Assembly (NCBI GenBank): GCA_015680685.1
Contig: MNCI01004872.1
Span: forward strand, 813,384 to 877,383
DNA from: Gnetum montanum
Lineage: Eukaryota; Streptophyta; Gnetopsida; Gnetales; Gnetaceae
Direction of reading: 5' to 3'
DNA length: 64,000 nt
Part shown: positions 45,865 to 59,160 of the stretch, piece by piece
Layout: each line of letters opens with the position of its first letter
Position numbering within the stretch: position 1 is the stretch's first letter
Notes under the pieces: model-generated
What the model saw: the letters and a program-made list of their open reading frames with translations, nothing else
Database searches by the model: none
Told to the model about the DNA's origin: nothing
Program-made: the position numbers and the translations under genes

Positions 45865-45878
45865 GGGCTTCAATACCA
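45865..45878 (-). promoter_or_regulatory. Primer binding site of copia A (decayed)
   Basis: The minus strand reads TGGTATTGAAGCCC, derived from TGGTATCAGAGC, the perfect form present in copia B at 63,585-63,596. It lies four bases inside the LTR edge at 45,883. Confidence 0.7.
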
Positions 45879-45882
45879 CTTA

Positions 45883-46941
45883 TGAATTGAGCACTTAGAA
45901 GGGTAGGTTGAATAAGTTCCCAAAATAAAAATAAAATATTCATAAAAATGCATCAAAATTTATATTGTTCCCCAACTTAGGTACATCCACACTCAGAGGG
46001 TAGAATCCATGCACACTTCTAGACTTTATTTCTTCAAAACATGGTTTGAAGGACACCACACCATGTATAAGCTCTAACTTTTGCATTGGAGCATTTCATC
46101 ATTGTGAAACCACTCAACCATGCAAGCTCCCAACAAGTTTAAGATGTGGTTTCAATGATCCCACACCTTTACAAAATTAAGCTCCACATCAGAGTGGTCT
46201 GACACTACAAAATCACTTAGTCTTGTAGGATCTTAGCAAGCTCAATATGGATGCCTTCTTGCAAGAAACACATCAACCCATAGGACTACAAGATAGAGAT
46301 AAAGGCACAAGGAAAGAATGTAACTAGATTTACAAGTCCTTACACTTCGAGCCATAGTACAATGTACAACCAAGCAAATGATGTTACAATTATGAACAAA
46401 AGTATAATTGTAGAGAATAGATAATTGGAAGCTTGATGTGAATGATGCTTGTCATTTTCCCAAGATTTTTTTGTCTTTCTATAGCCTTGAAGTTTTTCCA
46501 AACTCCTTAGAATTCATACAATGTCTAACTAATGGCTAGTGTAGACTTCTTCTTCATGGCAGAGACATCTACTTGAAATTAACCTCAATTTTGAAGAGAT
46601 ATCTCCTTGGAAAGTGGGACATTTCTTGTGAGATGTCTCTAGGGAGACTTCTACTTTATATGACTCCTAAAAATAGTAGAAATCTCCTCAACTTTTGTCC
46701 TTCATCTTCTGAGGCTTTCTCCCATCAATTTTCCATCTTGCCAATCCTTGAAGCATCTTCCTTTGACTTGTAGCCTTATTTTCATCCATGCTCTCATCTT
46801 GCTCTTTGTAGTCTTCATTTCAACATTTCATTGTAGATTTCATTTCTTAGAGTTCTCATTAATGCCCTACTAGATTTAACACATACCAAAAACGATCTAT
46901 GTTCTCCATTTATCTTAAGTTTTTGACATATCAAAAGGTCA
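45883..46941 (-). mobile_element. 5' LTR of copia A
   Basis: 1,059 bp. In plus-strand view it runs from TGAATTGAGCACTTAG to ATCAAAAGGTCA, so on the element strand it starts TGACCTTTTGAT. It is homologous along its length to the LTR at 59,161-60,239 (shared blocks include GGTTTGAAGG-CACCACACC, ACATCAACCCATAGG, GACATCTACT and TGTTCTCCATTT). Long LTRs of about 1 kb with this gag type are typical of SIRE/Maximus-like copia elements. Confidence 0.8.
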
Positions 46942-49460
46942 ATAGAATTAAGGATATTTGGATTATTTTTCATGCTATGGAAAGTAAGGAAAATGTTTTA
47001 GAGCATATTCATGAGACCATTGAGAATTATGTAATAACTTTAACACCTAAACTCTTATTCATTAAGTGAGGAAATGATTGAGAGAGATGTTAGGACTTAT
47101 GTGTTTCATCTATTATTAAGTGTATGAAGTTTTGCTATGCTTGGAAGGCTGAATGCTTTCATAGATCTTGGTCTTATTTTTATTAGTTTTACTTGTATTT
47201 TAAATTTGATTTTTATTTTCATGCATCACTAGAGATGTTTTTAGTGAGGTTTTCCTTTATATTTCATTATGAAAATGATTGTCAATATTTAGAAATGACA
47301 TAAAGTGTGATTTGAGGATTAATTATTTAAGGATGATTCATTGAGTTTCTACCATATCAAATTAAGGGCTCCTTAGAAACTTTCAAGGACTACATATGCA
47401 TAGTTGTTTCCAAGGCATCTAACTTGGCCTCACCTACATTCCATACCACGTTAAAACTACTCTATTTTTGCTAACAATTATTTTTTCTTTATTTTTCTAT
47501 TATTAAATATTATCTCTTAAACACTAATGAAAACCCTTCTAGATGCAATAATTATGATGATCCTTGTAGCCCAAGAACTTTGAAAGATACAAGATATCAA
47601 ATTAATGTTAGGGAACTTAAAGGATAGTCATAAGAACAGAATAGATCTACTACTTTGTCAACTAACAATGTATTCTTTACTAATAAGCAAGCCCCTTGAG
47701 ATTTCAAGCATAAAGCTCTATCAAGAACAAGATGGAAGTAATCTTGAATGGAAAACGGTATGTGAGAGAATTAACTAAGATTAGCTTATATAGACTAAGT
47801 TACAAGTATCTAAGGACAAGTTCTTAAAAGTTCTACCCTGAGACTTATTAATTATTCTAAAATACACATTATATTTTTTTTATTAAAATAACATCACCAT
47901 TAACATGGCTCACATCTCGTCATCCTATCATTATTACAGATAATAAGGTTAGTATATAATAATAAAGAAGTATTCAAATTGCATGAAATATAAACATAAA
48001 GTTAAATTCAAGATAATGTATCAAATAATAATATAAGAGGTAAGAATCATTTAAAGAAATGATTTTATAAAATCACATGCTAAAACAAGTTTTTACTAAG
48101 TCTTAGGTGAAATAGAAAATATTATCAAATAATGAAAATTAAGCATGTTAAGATAAGCTAACAGATGTAATAGCATCCTAGGTTATGTTTGAGTTACCAA
48201 GCCTACCCTAAGGTATAAAAAAAAATGATAAAAACCCTATGAGTATTATATCATTCCTTCCTAAAAAAAAAAAGAATCTTCCTCTTGGAAGCTAAGAAAA
48301 AAACATGTAACTATAAATGGATTAATACCATCAATTAATCTACCAACCATGTGTTGTACCATTAAAAATCATATATTAGTCATCAATGAGGATATTACCC
48401 TACCTCTTTTGTTATTTTTTATCTTTAATATTATGTAGAATTCATGAGGATTATATGGTATCAATTTAGGTTATTTTGGATGTGTTTTGCATGTGGTTTA
48501 GTATTTAATTATGTAGATCTAAGCTGTTATGAGTTACAATGAACTATAACTAACTACAAGATCACTATAAGTCATAATTACTTGTAATGAGCCAAAAGAG
48601 TAATAAAAATAATGTTCTTTATCCTTAGTTACTAATGAAAAGGTGTGTAAGTCATAGTATATTGCAATCATATTGTTGTGGATTCATGTAAGTCACAATC
48701 ATTCATAATCTCTTCAGACATTGAAGTTCAAGATTTTGGTCATTTTACTAATGTGAGCTGGTGTAAGTCATAGCTTGGTTAGACTACAAGTAGGATGCTT
48801 ATCATAACCTATTGTAGTCAAGTGGAAATTAATTTTTCTATAATCTTTCATCAAGATAACAAATACAATGTTCAAGGATGAAGTAATAAAAGTCAAAAAA
48901 GAACTGTTAAGTGCCCTTCATATTCCTTATCATCAAAGTTTGAGAAAGAACAAAAAATATGTTTCTTACTTGTGGTTCTAATTTTGATTCCTATTATAAG
49001 TTTATGAAATGTTAAGGATTAGAAGATGGAGAATTAGCATTGGTATTGTATCTTGAGATCCTATTTTATTACTTCTAAGCATTTGTACTATGATTTTGAC
49101 GAGTTACATATCTTTGATCTCTTTAATGTTGAGTTTCTAAGGTAATTAAATGTGTTGGAGTTGAGGTCCTTGACACTTATACACATTGTGCATCATCTCA
49201 AATTAGTATACTCTATCCTACAAAACATTAATGAAATTTTAAATCACCGCAACTACTTCATGTTGATATTTCCTTTAGTAAAAATCTTATTTTTGTTTTC
49301 CTTTAGGATCTTTTATTCTTCCTTCACTCTTAGAAAATTCATTATCAAGACTAATATCACAATTATAACCATAAAAATTAGGCATTTATTTCAACATTTT
49401 TTTGTTGCACCAAATGCCACTAGCAATACTTAACCAAACCTCTATTAGTGATTTGTTATC
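46942..49460. other. AT-rich, no gene; weak repeat block at 48,510-48,820
   Basis: No protein homology. At 48,510-48,820 diverged copies of a GTAAGTCATAATCATTTGTAATGA-type unit occur; its reverse complement resembles units of the array at 56,690-56,990 (ACATTATAGCTTA). This may be the end of another Tat-like element in opposite orientation. Confidence 0.4.
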
Positions 49461-49462
49461 AT

Positions 49463-49474
49463 ACTTTGATACCA
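49463..49474 (-). promoter_or_regulatory. Primer binding site, tRNA-Met
   Basis: The minus strand reads TGGTATCAAAGT, two changes from TGGTATCAGAGC, three bases from an LTR edge TGTTACATCC at 49,478. It marks the inner end of a minus-strand 5' LTR. Confidence 0.7.
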
Positions 49475-49477
49475 AAA

Positions 49478-52400
49478 TGTTACATCCTAAAACTGAAACA
49501 TAATTCCTTTTATTAAAAATCCTTAAATTTTATAATTATCCCTTTCTTTTTTTTAATCCTTATTTGCATTAACTTAACTATTATCTTAGGAACTTAAACT
49601 AGTGGAAACATTTCAACAACATAACCCTCCACAAATATTGCTTCCATTATATTAATGAAAAAGTAACTAGGATTATAATATCATGAAATAAAAAAAGTAC
49701 AAGACGTAATCCTTAGCATATGGGTTCAATAAGTACAACACATAAGAGAACTCTAAACAACAATGATTATTAGTCTTTAGTTAAAAGTATCTACTTACCT
49801 ACATCCCTTTCATGTCTCCTACACTCATTCCATATATACAATATAAGCTTACCATTCATTATGTTTCTTAGACACGTGTAATAAAACTAAGCCTCAAAAG
49901 ATGGACAATTTTATTCTTCATAATGTTTTGTATATTCAAATTGAGTCATCATTACAATTATGAATTATGAAACTTAGAATAAGGGATTAAAATAAAAGCT
50001 AATTAAAATACCAAAGGAAAAAATAAAAACAATTAGAATACAATGGATCACAATCATTGATATGCATGGTAAATCGTACTACTTAAAATTTTATCAAATC
50101 AAAAACTGTTAGAGGACATCACGATGGTAGATCCTCAAATGCTACAAACTTCCTACAAGTCACTGATGAAAAAATCTCTAATCTTGATATCCCTTAAGAC
50201 TTCTAAGAATGTTACAAGACTAAGATAAGTTGTTCTCTTACAAGAAAAACTGAAACCCCTTAGGGTAAAAGAAAAAAAACTTAGCAATCCCTCAAAATAC
50301 ATCAAGTACAAACTCCTTTAGGTAAAATAATATAATATGAAATATTTCCCTTAAGGAAAATCCAAAGCTTCTTAGAGAAATATCTACACAATATGTACAA
50401 GAATTTAGGGCATAAAAACACACGCCTTAAGAAAATAAATGAAAATCAAATACGATATAACAAGAGAATACATTGCATTTAAAAATATAGGGGAAGAGAT
50501 ATCTAGTTGTGGTAAAGCTTTAGAGAAAAATACTCTACCATGATTCAACTTTCTCAAGAATACTATAAAAAGATGAAGAGATTAATGTAATCATCTTTAT
50601 CATAATTCTGATTTGACTGAGTTGCAGAACTTTAGCTAGCATCATAATCATTATCTTCATCATAACTAGCATTTTTAGAAGTTTTATAACTTAGTTTTTC
50701 TTCTAATAATTAGTCTTCATTAAATACCACATCTCCTATAATTACTAATCTTCCTTCCTCTAGGTCCCAAATCTAATAACCTTGTGTATGGAGACCATAT
50801 CCTACAAATTATCCTTCTTTTGCTTTTAGGCTTGATTTAGTCTAAGCTATGATGTGGAAATATACTTTGTAGCCAAAGACTTATAAGGTTCCTAGGTTAA
50901 GCTTTATTCCATTCCACAATGTATTTGGACATTTAAAATGTAAATAAAGGATAGGACTTGGACAGTAGTTCATATGGCTTCCCTCAAAGAATATCATTAC
51001 ATCAATTGCTCAATTATTGTTCTTGGCAACACCATTCTATTATAAATAGTATGGAATAATATTTGATGAATAATTCCTTTATTCATAAGGTATTATTGAA
51101 ATTCTCCATTGGTGTATTCTATCCCATTATCAATCCGTAGCTTCATGATTGATAATCTAATTTATTTTTCCACTAGTGCTTTAAATTTTTTGAAGATATT
51201 AAAAAATTCTAATTTGGATTTGATAACATATATCCATACTTTATGTGAGTAGTCATCAATGTAGGTTACAAAATATTTTTCTTCTCCTAATAGAGTTAAA
51301 TTACCATACAAACCAACATCTAAGTGTATAATCTCCAACTCGGTTTTTGTATCTATATTTCTTATGCTTGAAAAAGTTATTCTAGTTTTCTTACCAATAA
51401 CACATGATTTTCAAAATATGTCATGATTTAGATTAAGTTGTCGTAGATCATGAGAAGATGATAATAGCTTTGCATCTATTCATATGGACAAGTCTTGTAG
51501 GCCACAACTTTTCATCCTAAGTTTTATGAATTTCTAAGTAGATAATCTGTCTTACTAGATGCAACCTAAATACTCCATTTGTGTCCATCATCTCCACTAG
51601 CTTCTTTTATGATTTACTTTTCAGTATTATACATTTCATGTTCTTTCTTAATTCTTGTTCAAAAATTATTTTGTATTTAGCTTTGACCAATTTGGATATT
51701 GATAGTAAATTGCATCATTTCAATGCTAGGGTATATTAATTTGTACTAGTTGGTTAGTGATTTTTATATTGATGTCACCAATCCATTTATACTTACAAAT
51801 AGTTCTAGTAGGTGTTGTATCTTCATCAACATTTATGGCACATAGGTTTTGGAATATGTTACAATTTCTTGATACATGTCTGGAACTTCTAGAATTAATG
51901 TACTAGGTATTGTAGTCTACCTTGATCACTTTATCCTGGCTCATAATGTTATTAAAAATTGAGAATACTTCATCCTCTAGGAAATTTTCTTCATTTTTAT
52001 GGTAATCATTCCTATTTTTAGTATTGTTTGTATTCCACTTCTGCCAATCCATGTTTTCTCTGATAATTCTTTGTTGGAAGATAGAGGATCTTGGATTCTT
52101 AAGATTGAACTAGCAACCTTTAAGTATATGTCCTCTTTTTCCACATAGGTGAAAAGTCTATTGTTGATTTATTTGATTATTAAATTGTAAACTTTTATTA
52201 TTATTATAACATTCATACTATATCCATTATCTTTCTTGCTTATTTATTAGGGCATACATAACTTATTCAAGATTTTCTAATTTCTCTTCTAGTTAGATCT
52301 TTGTTTCTTGTAGTTGCAATTGAGCTACTAGCATTAGAAAGTATAGTCTCTCTCCTAAGACATCATGGACTTATGTAAATCCTTTGTTATATGCAAGTGC

Positions 52401-54949
52401 TCCTAGGAGACAACTAACTCTTTCTTCATCAATTACTTCTTCATTTCTACATTCAAGTTTTAATATAGCCACCCTCATATCTTTAATGAAATATATTCAT
52501 TTTTGTTATGTATTCATCTTCATTATTTGTAATTTTAAGAAGTTATGATCTTTTTTTGCTTGATCTAGGGATCCGAATATTTAATATAGATATCATCAAA
52601 TTTTTGCAACTATGTTTATATCATACATTAGATGAGGTACTTCATTAGAAATATTAGTATAGATAATGATTAAGGACATATCATTTTTTTCTCTCTTCTA
52701 GTCATCATCAAGTCAAATTTTGGTGCTTAAAACAATATGTCAAAGTTTGCTATCTCATAGGATAATCCTTACTTTCTACACTTAGTTCTTGTAGTTTTCA
52801 TCATAAGCTTCTACATGTCTATAATTGCAATATTATTGATTAGTGATCTCAATAGATTCTTGTCATCCTCTTCTTTCAGAATCATATTGTATATGGCACT
52901 AGTCAAATCTTTAAAATTTTCATTCTTATTTTTCCTCATAGATTCTTGTTCATTGCTCAAGTTTATGCCTTCTCCTATCTTTGATACTAAGCTAGTATAA
53001 ATGTGGTATCATTCAAAAACATTTTATAGGATTTTGTAATATGTTATAGTCTCAATAAAATAATTTCATAGTAAATAATCTTTCTTTTCTTTAGATAACT
53101 TCCTTATAAAATTTTATAATCTTGGACCTTTTATTCATTATAATTTGTTCCTTAATTATAAACAATTGTATTTCTTTTAAATTTCTTATTTGTTCTTCTC
53201 CATAACATTTGGACCTAGTACTTGCTAGACATTTAACATAATGATAGGTCACAACTCATTGTAACCATCACATTACTTTGTTACCAATTTGTAATATATC
53301 ATCATAACTAAATCATTGTAATACACATACTTGCAATTCAAATGACTTAGCATAACAATAACAACTTACAAATCAAGACAATGTATGAATTATCTAACAG
53401 TGTAAATGGGGAAAAAAACATGGCATTTGAGGCTTCCTAGTATGAATGACACTTGGAAACAATAACTCACTAATCTTTAGAGTTTTGTATTTTCTTAGAA
53501 TAACCCTTTGAATATGATATTCAATCATTGTAGTTTTTAATAATATATTAAGAGCCTTGAAATACAATTTTAGTAGTGATTTAGATCTTATTTGGTAAAA
53601 TAAACAATCTAGCATAAGATTGGATTTTGGGTTTTAGTGATATGATTTGATCATATTCTCCTTACCACCCAGGCTATTGGATTTATTTAATATTGGTTAC
53701 TAATATTGTATAGTTATTTGAAATACCTTTTAGTCAAGTTTAAGTTTTACTCGAGCTAGCACGAAGGGAGTTGGCCAATTGGATTTAAACAAACTATAAG
53801 GCATTACTAAATCCTTCACTATTTATAGTAGTAAAGTCCATGCTTCATTACCTTTGACAAAACGATAGAATAGAAAATAGTAAGCTTTTAACCTTGGTAA
53901 ATGACAAAAATTAAGGCAATGTTGGTAGCTAAGCTTGCTACCTGATTTAAAAAACATTAAATAAGTTTAGTTAATAGATTTTTTTTATTTGGTTTTTAGA
54001 AAAAATCTTATTATGCACAATGACTAAACATTTCAACTTTGACATTTGGAAACTAAGAGTGGATGCTAGTATTCTAAAAATTTAGGGTTGGGTGATGGTA
54101 GAATATTTTTTAGTTTGATTGGCATATTTGATTCATTTATTATTATTTGATAGTTGGTCATTAATTTAATACTTGCATGTTTTGAATGTTTTGATACTAA
54201 CTTTTGAATGTAGTAACCTCCTATCCATGGTTGTTGAGTTACCCAATGCTTGATTCCAAAATCCTTAAGGGAGTACCTGTAGTTTATTTTTCCTACCTAT
54301 TCTTTGAACTAACCTTTCCTTTTGTATTTGGCCTTCTAGGTGCTTTAAATAATTTTGAGAATGAGATAGATGGAGAAGTTAATTTTTAGATTATATTTTT
54401 ATTCATTCTTGAAATTTCATTTTAAGTTGGTAATTTGATATATTTTTCTAAGCTGTACTGCTTAGGTAGTATTTTTGTACTATGTAATGTCCTTTGGTTA
54501 GTAGTGTAGAATTTATACTTGCCTATTTTTGATGAAACCTTAACTTTGCTTATAGTATTTATTTTCATAGCATTGGTATTTAATTTCATTTTTTTAATGT
54601 ATTTCTTATGATAGATTCTATTACCTTGATGTTATTTGATTATATTTCATCATGTATTAGTCCTACTGTTATTATACTTTGGATATTATAATTTGGCTTA
54701 ATTAATAGGGCATTGAATTATTATTACTTAGTAAACACATTAGGTTCTATACACAATGGGATATTGGAATTGTATATTATTTTCCTATCCATTGTTTAAT
54801 ATAATTATTTATGCTCCTTTATGCCTATTTTATGGATGCCTACAATTTTGTCTTAACTTTTCTTGACATCCTTTAATTTTTATTGAGTTGCAATTTATTT
54901 TTATAAGTAAATACCTTCCTAGCCTCAACCAACTTAGTGGGGTGTTACA
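49478..54949 (-). mobile_element. Chromovirus-type LTR apparently split by a copia insertion
   Basis: The left edge is TGTTACATCCTAAAAC beside the primer site; the right edge GTGGGGTGTTACA at 54,937-54,949 is the inverted complement expected for an LTR starting TGTAACACCCC. Between them lies a minus-strand copia coding region (50,600-52,900). The most economical reading is one LTR of roughly 2.5-3 kb interrupted by copia. The nested borders were not found, so the two edges could belong to different elements. Confidence 0.4.
50600..52900 (-). pseudogene. Ty1/copia gag-protease-integrase, truncated before RT
   Basis: Minus strand: gag (52,900-52,120) ends in a knuckle FHLCGKRGHILKGC (first Cys lost). 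The protease follows at about 51,920-51,870, where the active site reads NSRSSRHVS instead of DSGAS. Next come the integrase zinc region (about 51,560-51,430) and core (51,330-51,000: FVTYIDDYSHKVWIYVIKSK, FKKFKALVEK, LRIDNGIEYT), and a C-terminal part to about 50,600. The RT and RNase H that should follow are absent. Stops replace Trp and Gln codons. Confidence 0.85.
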
Positions 54950-55539
54950 TATCCTTTATGCAAGCTATAAGATTATTTTGTTAATTATTTTTTCCATTGT
55001 GAAGGACATGTGTTTAATGCTTGTCCTTTTCTACTTAAGAAAAACTTTCTAAAGAAAAGAAAAAATGTGTTGAAGTTAAAGATAGGAAAAAGATAATATA
55101 AAGTTAAATATATAAAAAAATAAATTAATGTCAATGATAAGAATGATCAAATGGCAATAAAGAATCTAGAGAAGACAAGCTTCTTTGTATAATTTTAATA
55201 CTACTAGAGAAAGTATTAAGTAGAATGGAAAGATAGCTTGTAAGGCAATTTTTTCCTTGTTTAACAAGAATATTATTAACTCAAAGATTAAAATTAGTGT
55301 CAACAAGAAAGTTACAATTGATGGTTAAAATACGTCAAAGAAATTTTATTGTAAATAGGTAAGCCTTATAACTCAAGTAAAAAATGGGAAGCTTAAGTCC
55401 CTTCCTTATAACCTTTGATGTAACTTTTATTTGGGACCAAGAGTAAAAGAAGTACCTTGGATTCCTCTTAGAGATTCACTATGTAACCCTATTTCATCAT
55501 GACCCAAGGCATCTTCATGCCAATTCATGTCTGTACCAA
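54950..55539. other. No recognised gene
   Basis: AT-rich; it probably includes the start of the Tat 3 LTR, whose edge I could not place. Confidence 0.4.
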
Positions 55540-55725
55540 CTTATAATGTAAAGCATAATTAATAGCGTAAATTAAAATTATGTTATCCATGAGTTCACAA
55601 TGTAAATCAAAAATATGTTGTGAATTATGCTAGCTAGCATAAATCAAAAGTACCCTTGGAATTACATTGTGTAGCATAAACCAAAAAATACATTAATGAA
55701 ATTATGTTGTTACTCTAGGTAGATT
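55540..55725. repeat. U3 array of Tat 3, about 45-bp units
   Basis: Three to four units of consensus TAGCATAAATCAAAAGTAC..TTGAATTACATTGTG lie directly upstream of the TATA box at 55,765. Confidence 0.75.
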
Positions 55726-55764
55726 CCACATGGAAAATCATCATGAAATAGCATGTTGATAGCC

Positions 55765-55772
55765 TATAAAAG
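55765..55772 (+). promoter_or_regulatory. TATA box of the Tat 3 LTR
   Basis: TATAAAAG in the context AGCCTATAAAAGGAAAAACC, 40 bp after the U3 array and about 1.3 kb before the gag start. It is the best candidate promoter of the plus-strand Tat 3 element. Confidence 0.55.
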
Positions 55773-55985
55773 GAAAAACCAAGATTGTTTTTAAGATTAC
55801 TTTTTTGCATAATTTTCAAGACATCATCTAGTAGTAGATAATAGGTAGAGAAGATCACTTTTCATGATCATAGTAGAGCACATCCCACCCTCCCACAACC
55901 CAAAGCATTACAATAGATTTGTCATCAATGGTGAAACTTTCAATGTCCAAGCTACATATTAGCCATTCTTTAGTGATGCAACCAC

Positions 55986-56155
55986 AAAGCTTGAGTGCAA
56001 AATCAGAGATTTCTAAGACCTCTACTATAAGACTTGAGTGTAAAATCAGAGACTTTAGAGACCTCTACTATAAGGTTGAAGAGTAGATTGGAAACTTCTA
56101 AGGCCTCTACTATAAAGCCTAAATGCAAATTAGCAATTCCTAAAACCTCTATGAA
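55986..56155. repeat. Tandem array of four about 43-bp units after the Tat 3 promoter
   Basis: Four units contain GAGTGCAAAATCAGAGA-TT-TAAGACCTCTACTATAA, with the last incomplete. They lie in the transcribed part of the LTR (R/U5). Confidence 0.85.
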
Positions 56156-56689
56156 CACTGCCTAGAGCTATATTTTCTAAACTTTTATATTACATTTAAT
56201 ACAAGTTTACAATGTTTTTGGCTATTTCCTATATGTTTTTTTTATGTACTAGTGTTTAACCATTTGTAGGTCTAGGAGTTTGGTTTTCATTTGTGCATCT
56301 TTCATTGTCTCTCCCCATTAATGTTAGGCCTATAATAGATTTTTAAGTCCTTTGGTGATTTGCAAGACCACCTAAGGTGTCTTGGATATTTTAGTCTCAT
56401 AGATCCTAGGGTTAAACTATTTGTTTGGGTATTTTTCGCCTCTAGCACCTAATTTTTCCCATCATTACAATTTCTAATGCTAGAAGGATGGCCTAGTGTC
56501 CCTTTTCTATGAGCCTAGAATATTTGCAATCCTACCTTTTTTGAGATCCTATATGCACTTATGACCTAGAGTAAACTTGTTTCCACTAGCATTGTTGAAA
56601 TTGCTCCCTGGCTTTCTTAAATCCAATATAATCCTTAATTATGCTATGCCTCTAAAACTTGTCATTCTCTATAGCATGTCACTAGCTTT

Positions 56690-56990
56690 ACATTATGAAT
56701 CTATCTGTAGCCTACTCTTGATTTACATTATAGCCAAGGTTACATCACAATGAGTTACTTCACTCATGCTATAGCTTATCCATCTATTTCACATTGTAGC
56801 CTATTTTCCATTTTGAGCTACAACTTATTCTCTAGTTTCACGCCATAACTTGTTGCCTATTTTACATTGTAACTTGCTTATTTATTTTACATTATAGCTT
56901 ATCATTTGGTTTATGTCATATAAAATTTTTTATCTTACACTCTAGCCTGCTTACCATTTTACCCTATAGCCATTCACCTATTTTTTGATT
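56690..56990. repeat. Tandem array of about ten 28-30-bp units before the Tat 3 gag
   Basis: Diverged units of consensus TATTTTACATTATAGCTTGCTTA run up to about 100 bp before the gag ATG at 57,089. Same position as the Tat 1 array at 11,994-12,192 but unrelated sequence. Confidence 0.8.
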
Positions 56991-57088
56991 TCACTAATAA
57001 TTGTTGCTTGATTATGCTATTGCCTATTTTCAATTGTTGGTCATTTATGTCCTCCACTTCTACCATTTTATTGCAAAAGATAATAGAT

Positions 57089-59155
57089 ATGGCTAGCAAC
57101 CACAATTTCACCCATATCTGTGACATAAAATACCTCGCTATAGTTGAATGTTGCCAATCCCTTAGACATCTAGGTCAAATCCCTATACATGCAAATATCA
57201 ATAATGATCATTACAACTTTTGTATGCTAGAATACATGTTGGTTTATGCATCCCACATAATGAGTTGGACTCCAAATGCTAGTTTGAGCTTATTCACAAA
57301 AATGAGAAAGAATACATTACATCTCCCTATGATCACATAGAACTCCCAAAGTTATGTATACATATGCTAGGCCAGTTAGTTGACATTGATGACAAAAAAC
57401 TAGATAATGAGAAAGAAAGTTTAGAGTAGGATTAGAAAGATCTAAATAAATATGGAGGGTATTGTGACACTAATCCTCACTTGGATGATCTCTTACAAGA
57501 TTTTATCTCAAGTCCTTCCATGACTAATCCATTACAACCCACTTCTATGGTGAATTAGGTACCTCTTGTACTCATCCTAACTCAAGCTATCCAACCTACT
57601 TTCTAGTTTGTTCCTATATTCATGTCAATGCCTTTTATTCTATAAGAAATAGTAATGTCCTAGTCTTTCCCAATGAAGCTTTCACCAACAATTTCTTCTT
57701 TGCCATCATCTTTTGTAATTCCCACCAGTCCTTCATCAAGACTTTAAGTCCCATATGTTTTCCATAGCCCCTCCATTTTTAATTTTCCGCATATCCCTTA
57801 ACCTTCCTTACAAACATATTTCTCATTGTTTAATCTGACTTCAATGGAAACAACACACCTTGTCCCATCACTACTACTACTTATTATGCAATCACACATT
57901 ACTCAGCTAATAGTATGACCTACCGAGATGCCACTAGCCTCAAACCAAGCCTTCCAAATGATCAAAAGCCTATTCAACAAGCTACAAAACTTAAGGCAAA
58001 CATTATCCAAATTGTGAAAGTAATGGATTTTTACCAAGATGATCCCATTAACCCCTATGTACTATAAATAACACTGGCTATGAGAATTTTTCTCCCACAC
58101 TTCATCAAATACAATGGTAAAAGAGATCCTAATGTCCATCTTATCACTTTCGATTCTAAATGTCTCCTACTCTAAGCTTGGCCTCATATTATCTTGTAAA
58201 TTTTCCCATGTCCTTAGTAGGAAAGGCATTAGATTGGTATAGAACATTGCCAAGAGGTTCTATCTCTTCACTTGATGATCTAATCACTTAATTTGCTAAT
58301 CATTTTAATAACTTAAGATCAAATACAACCTTAGACCAACTCATAAAGGTAAGGCAACAACTACTTAAACCAATAGAGAAATTCATTCAAAGATGGAAGG
58401 CTACTTTAAATGAAATTCCAAAATCCATTTACGAAACCCATTTGTTAGCCATTTTCAAAGGAGCAACCAATGACTTTATCAAATCAAAACTTTATTACTT
58501 AGATCCTTGATCACTAAATCAAGCCTTTTTGTATATTAAGAATATTAAGAATATCAAAGAGGTTGCCAAGGTCAACAAAGATAAAACTTATGTAGCCTAC
58601 AAAAATTAACGCATGAAGAGGGACAAGAATAAAACTAAGTAAGCATACATAACCATAGTAGCTATAACAAAAGACATAAAACAAGTAGAGGGGAAAAAGC
58701 CATTACAACACAACACATATTCCACACTATTTCAACCATATAATTTGAATACTTCTAATCAATAAAAGCCTAAATTTGAGCATAAGGATTGATCCAAGTA
58801 GAGAAAGCTACCAATAAAACCCTCTAAACTTCTTGAGCACCTACTCAAGAACAACTAGATCTAGCATAAATAATTGTTTGAGAATGCTCATAACAGGTAC
58901 AATCGTCTTTGTGAAATTACCAAAGACCCAATTGTAGCTACAAAGTATGAACCTTAGTTGCCAAAATACTTTTGACTTAATAGGTTTTGCTATTATCATC
59001 AATCATCTTATCACAAGACTAATTTTTATTTAGCTCTGTAAGATTATATCTAGAAAATGATTGATAGTGGAAAGTTCGTATTATATGCATCAAATCATGT
59101 GAGGCTCTAGAACCAACCAATGCACATGTACTAGGATACTCTTAATGATAGTAAT
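57089..59155 (+). pseudogene. Tat 3 gag, decayed and interrupted
   Basis: It starts MASNHNFTHICDIKYLAIVE then CCQSLRHLGQIPIHANIND, matching the Tat 1 gag N-terminus. The capsid core is at 58,085-58,520 (LPHFIKYNGKRDPNVHL; ALDWYRTLPRGSISSLDDL in shifted frame; RQQLLKPIEKFIQRWKA). The zinc-like motif is at 58,990-59,078 (CYYHQSSYHKTNFYLAL, then KMIDSGK). There are many stops. Copia B inserts at 59,161, so protease and pol, if still present, lie beyond the window. Confidence 0.8.
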
Positions 59156-59160
59156 GACTA

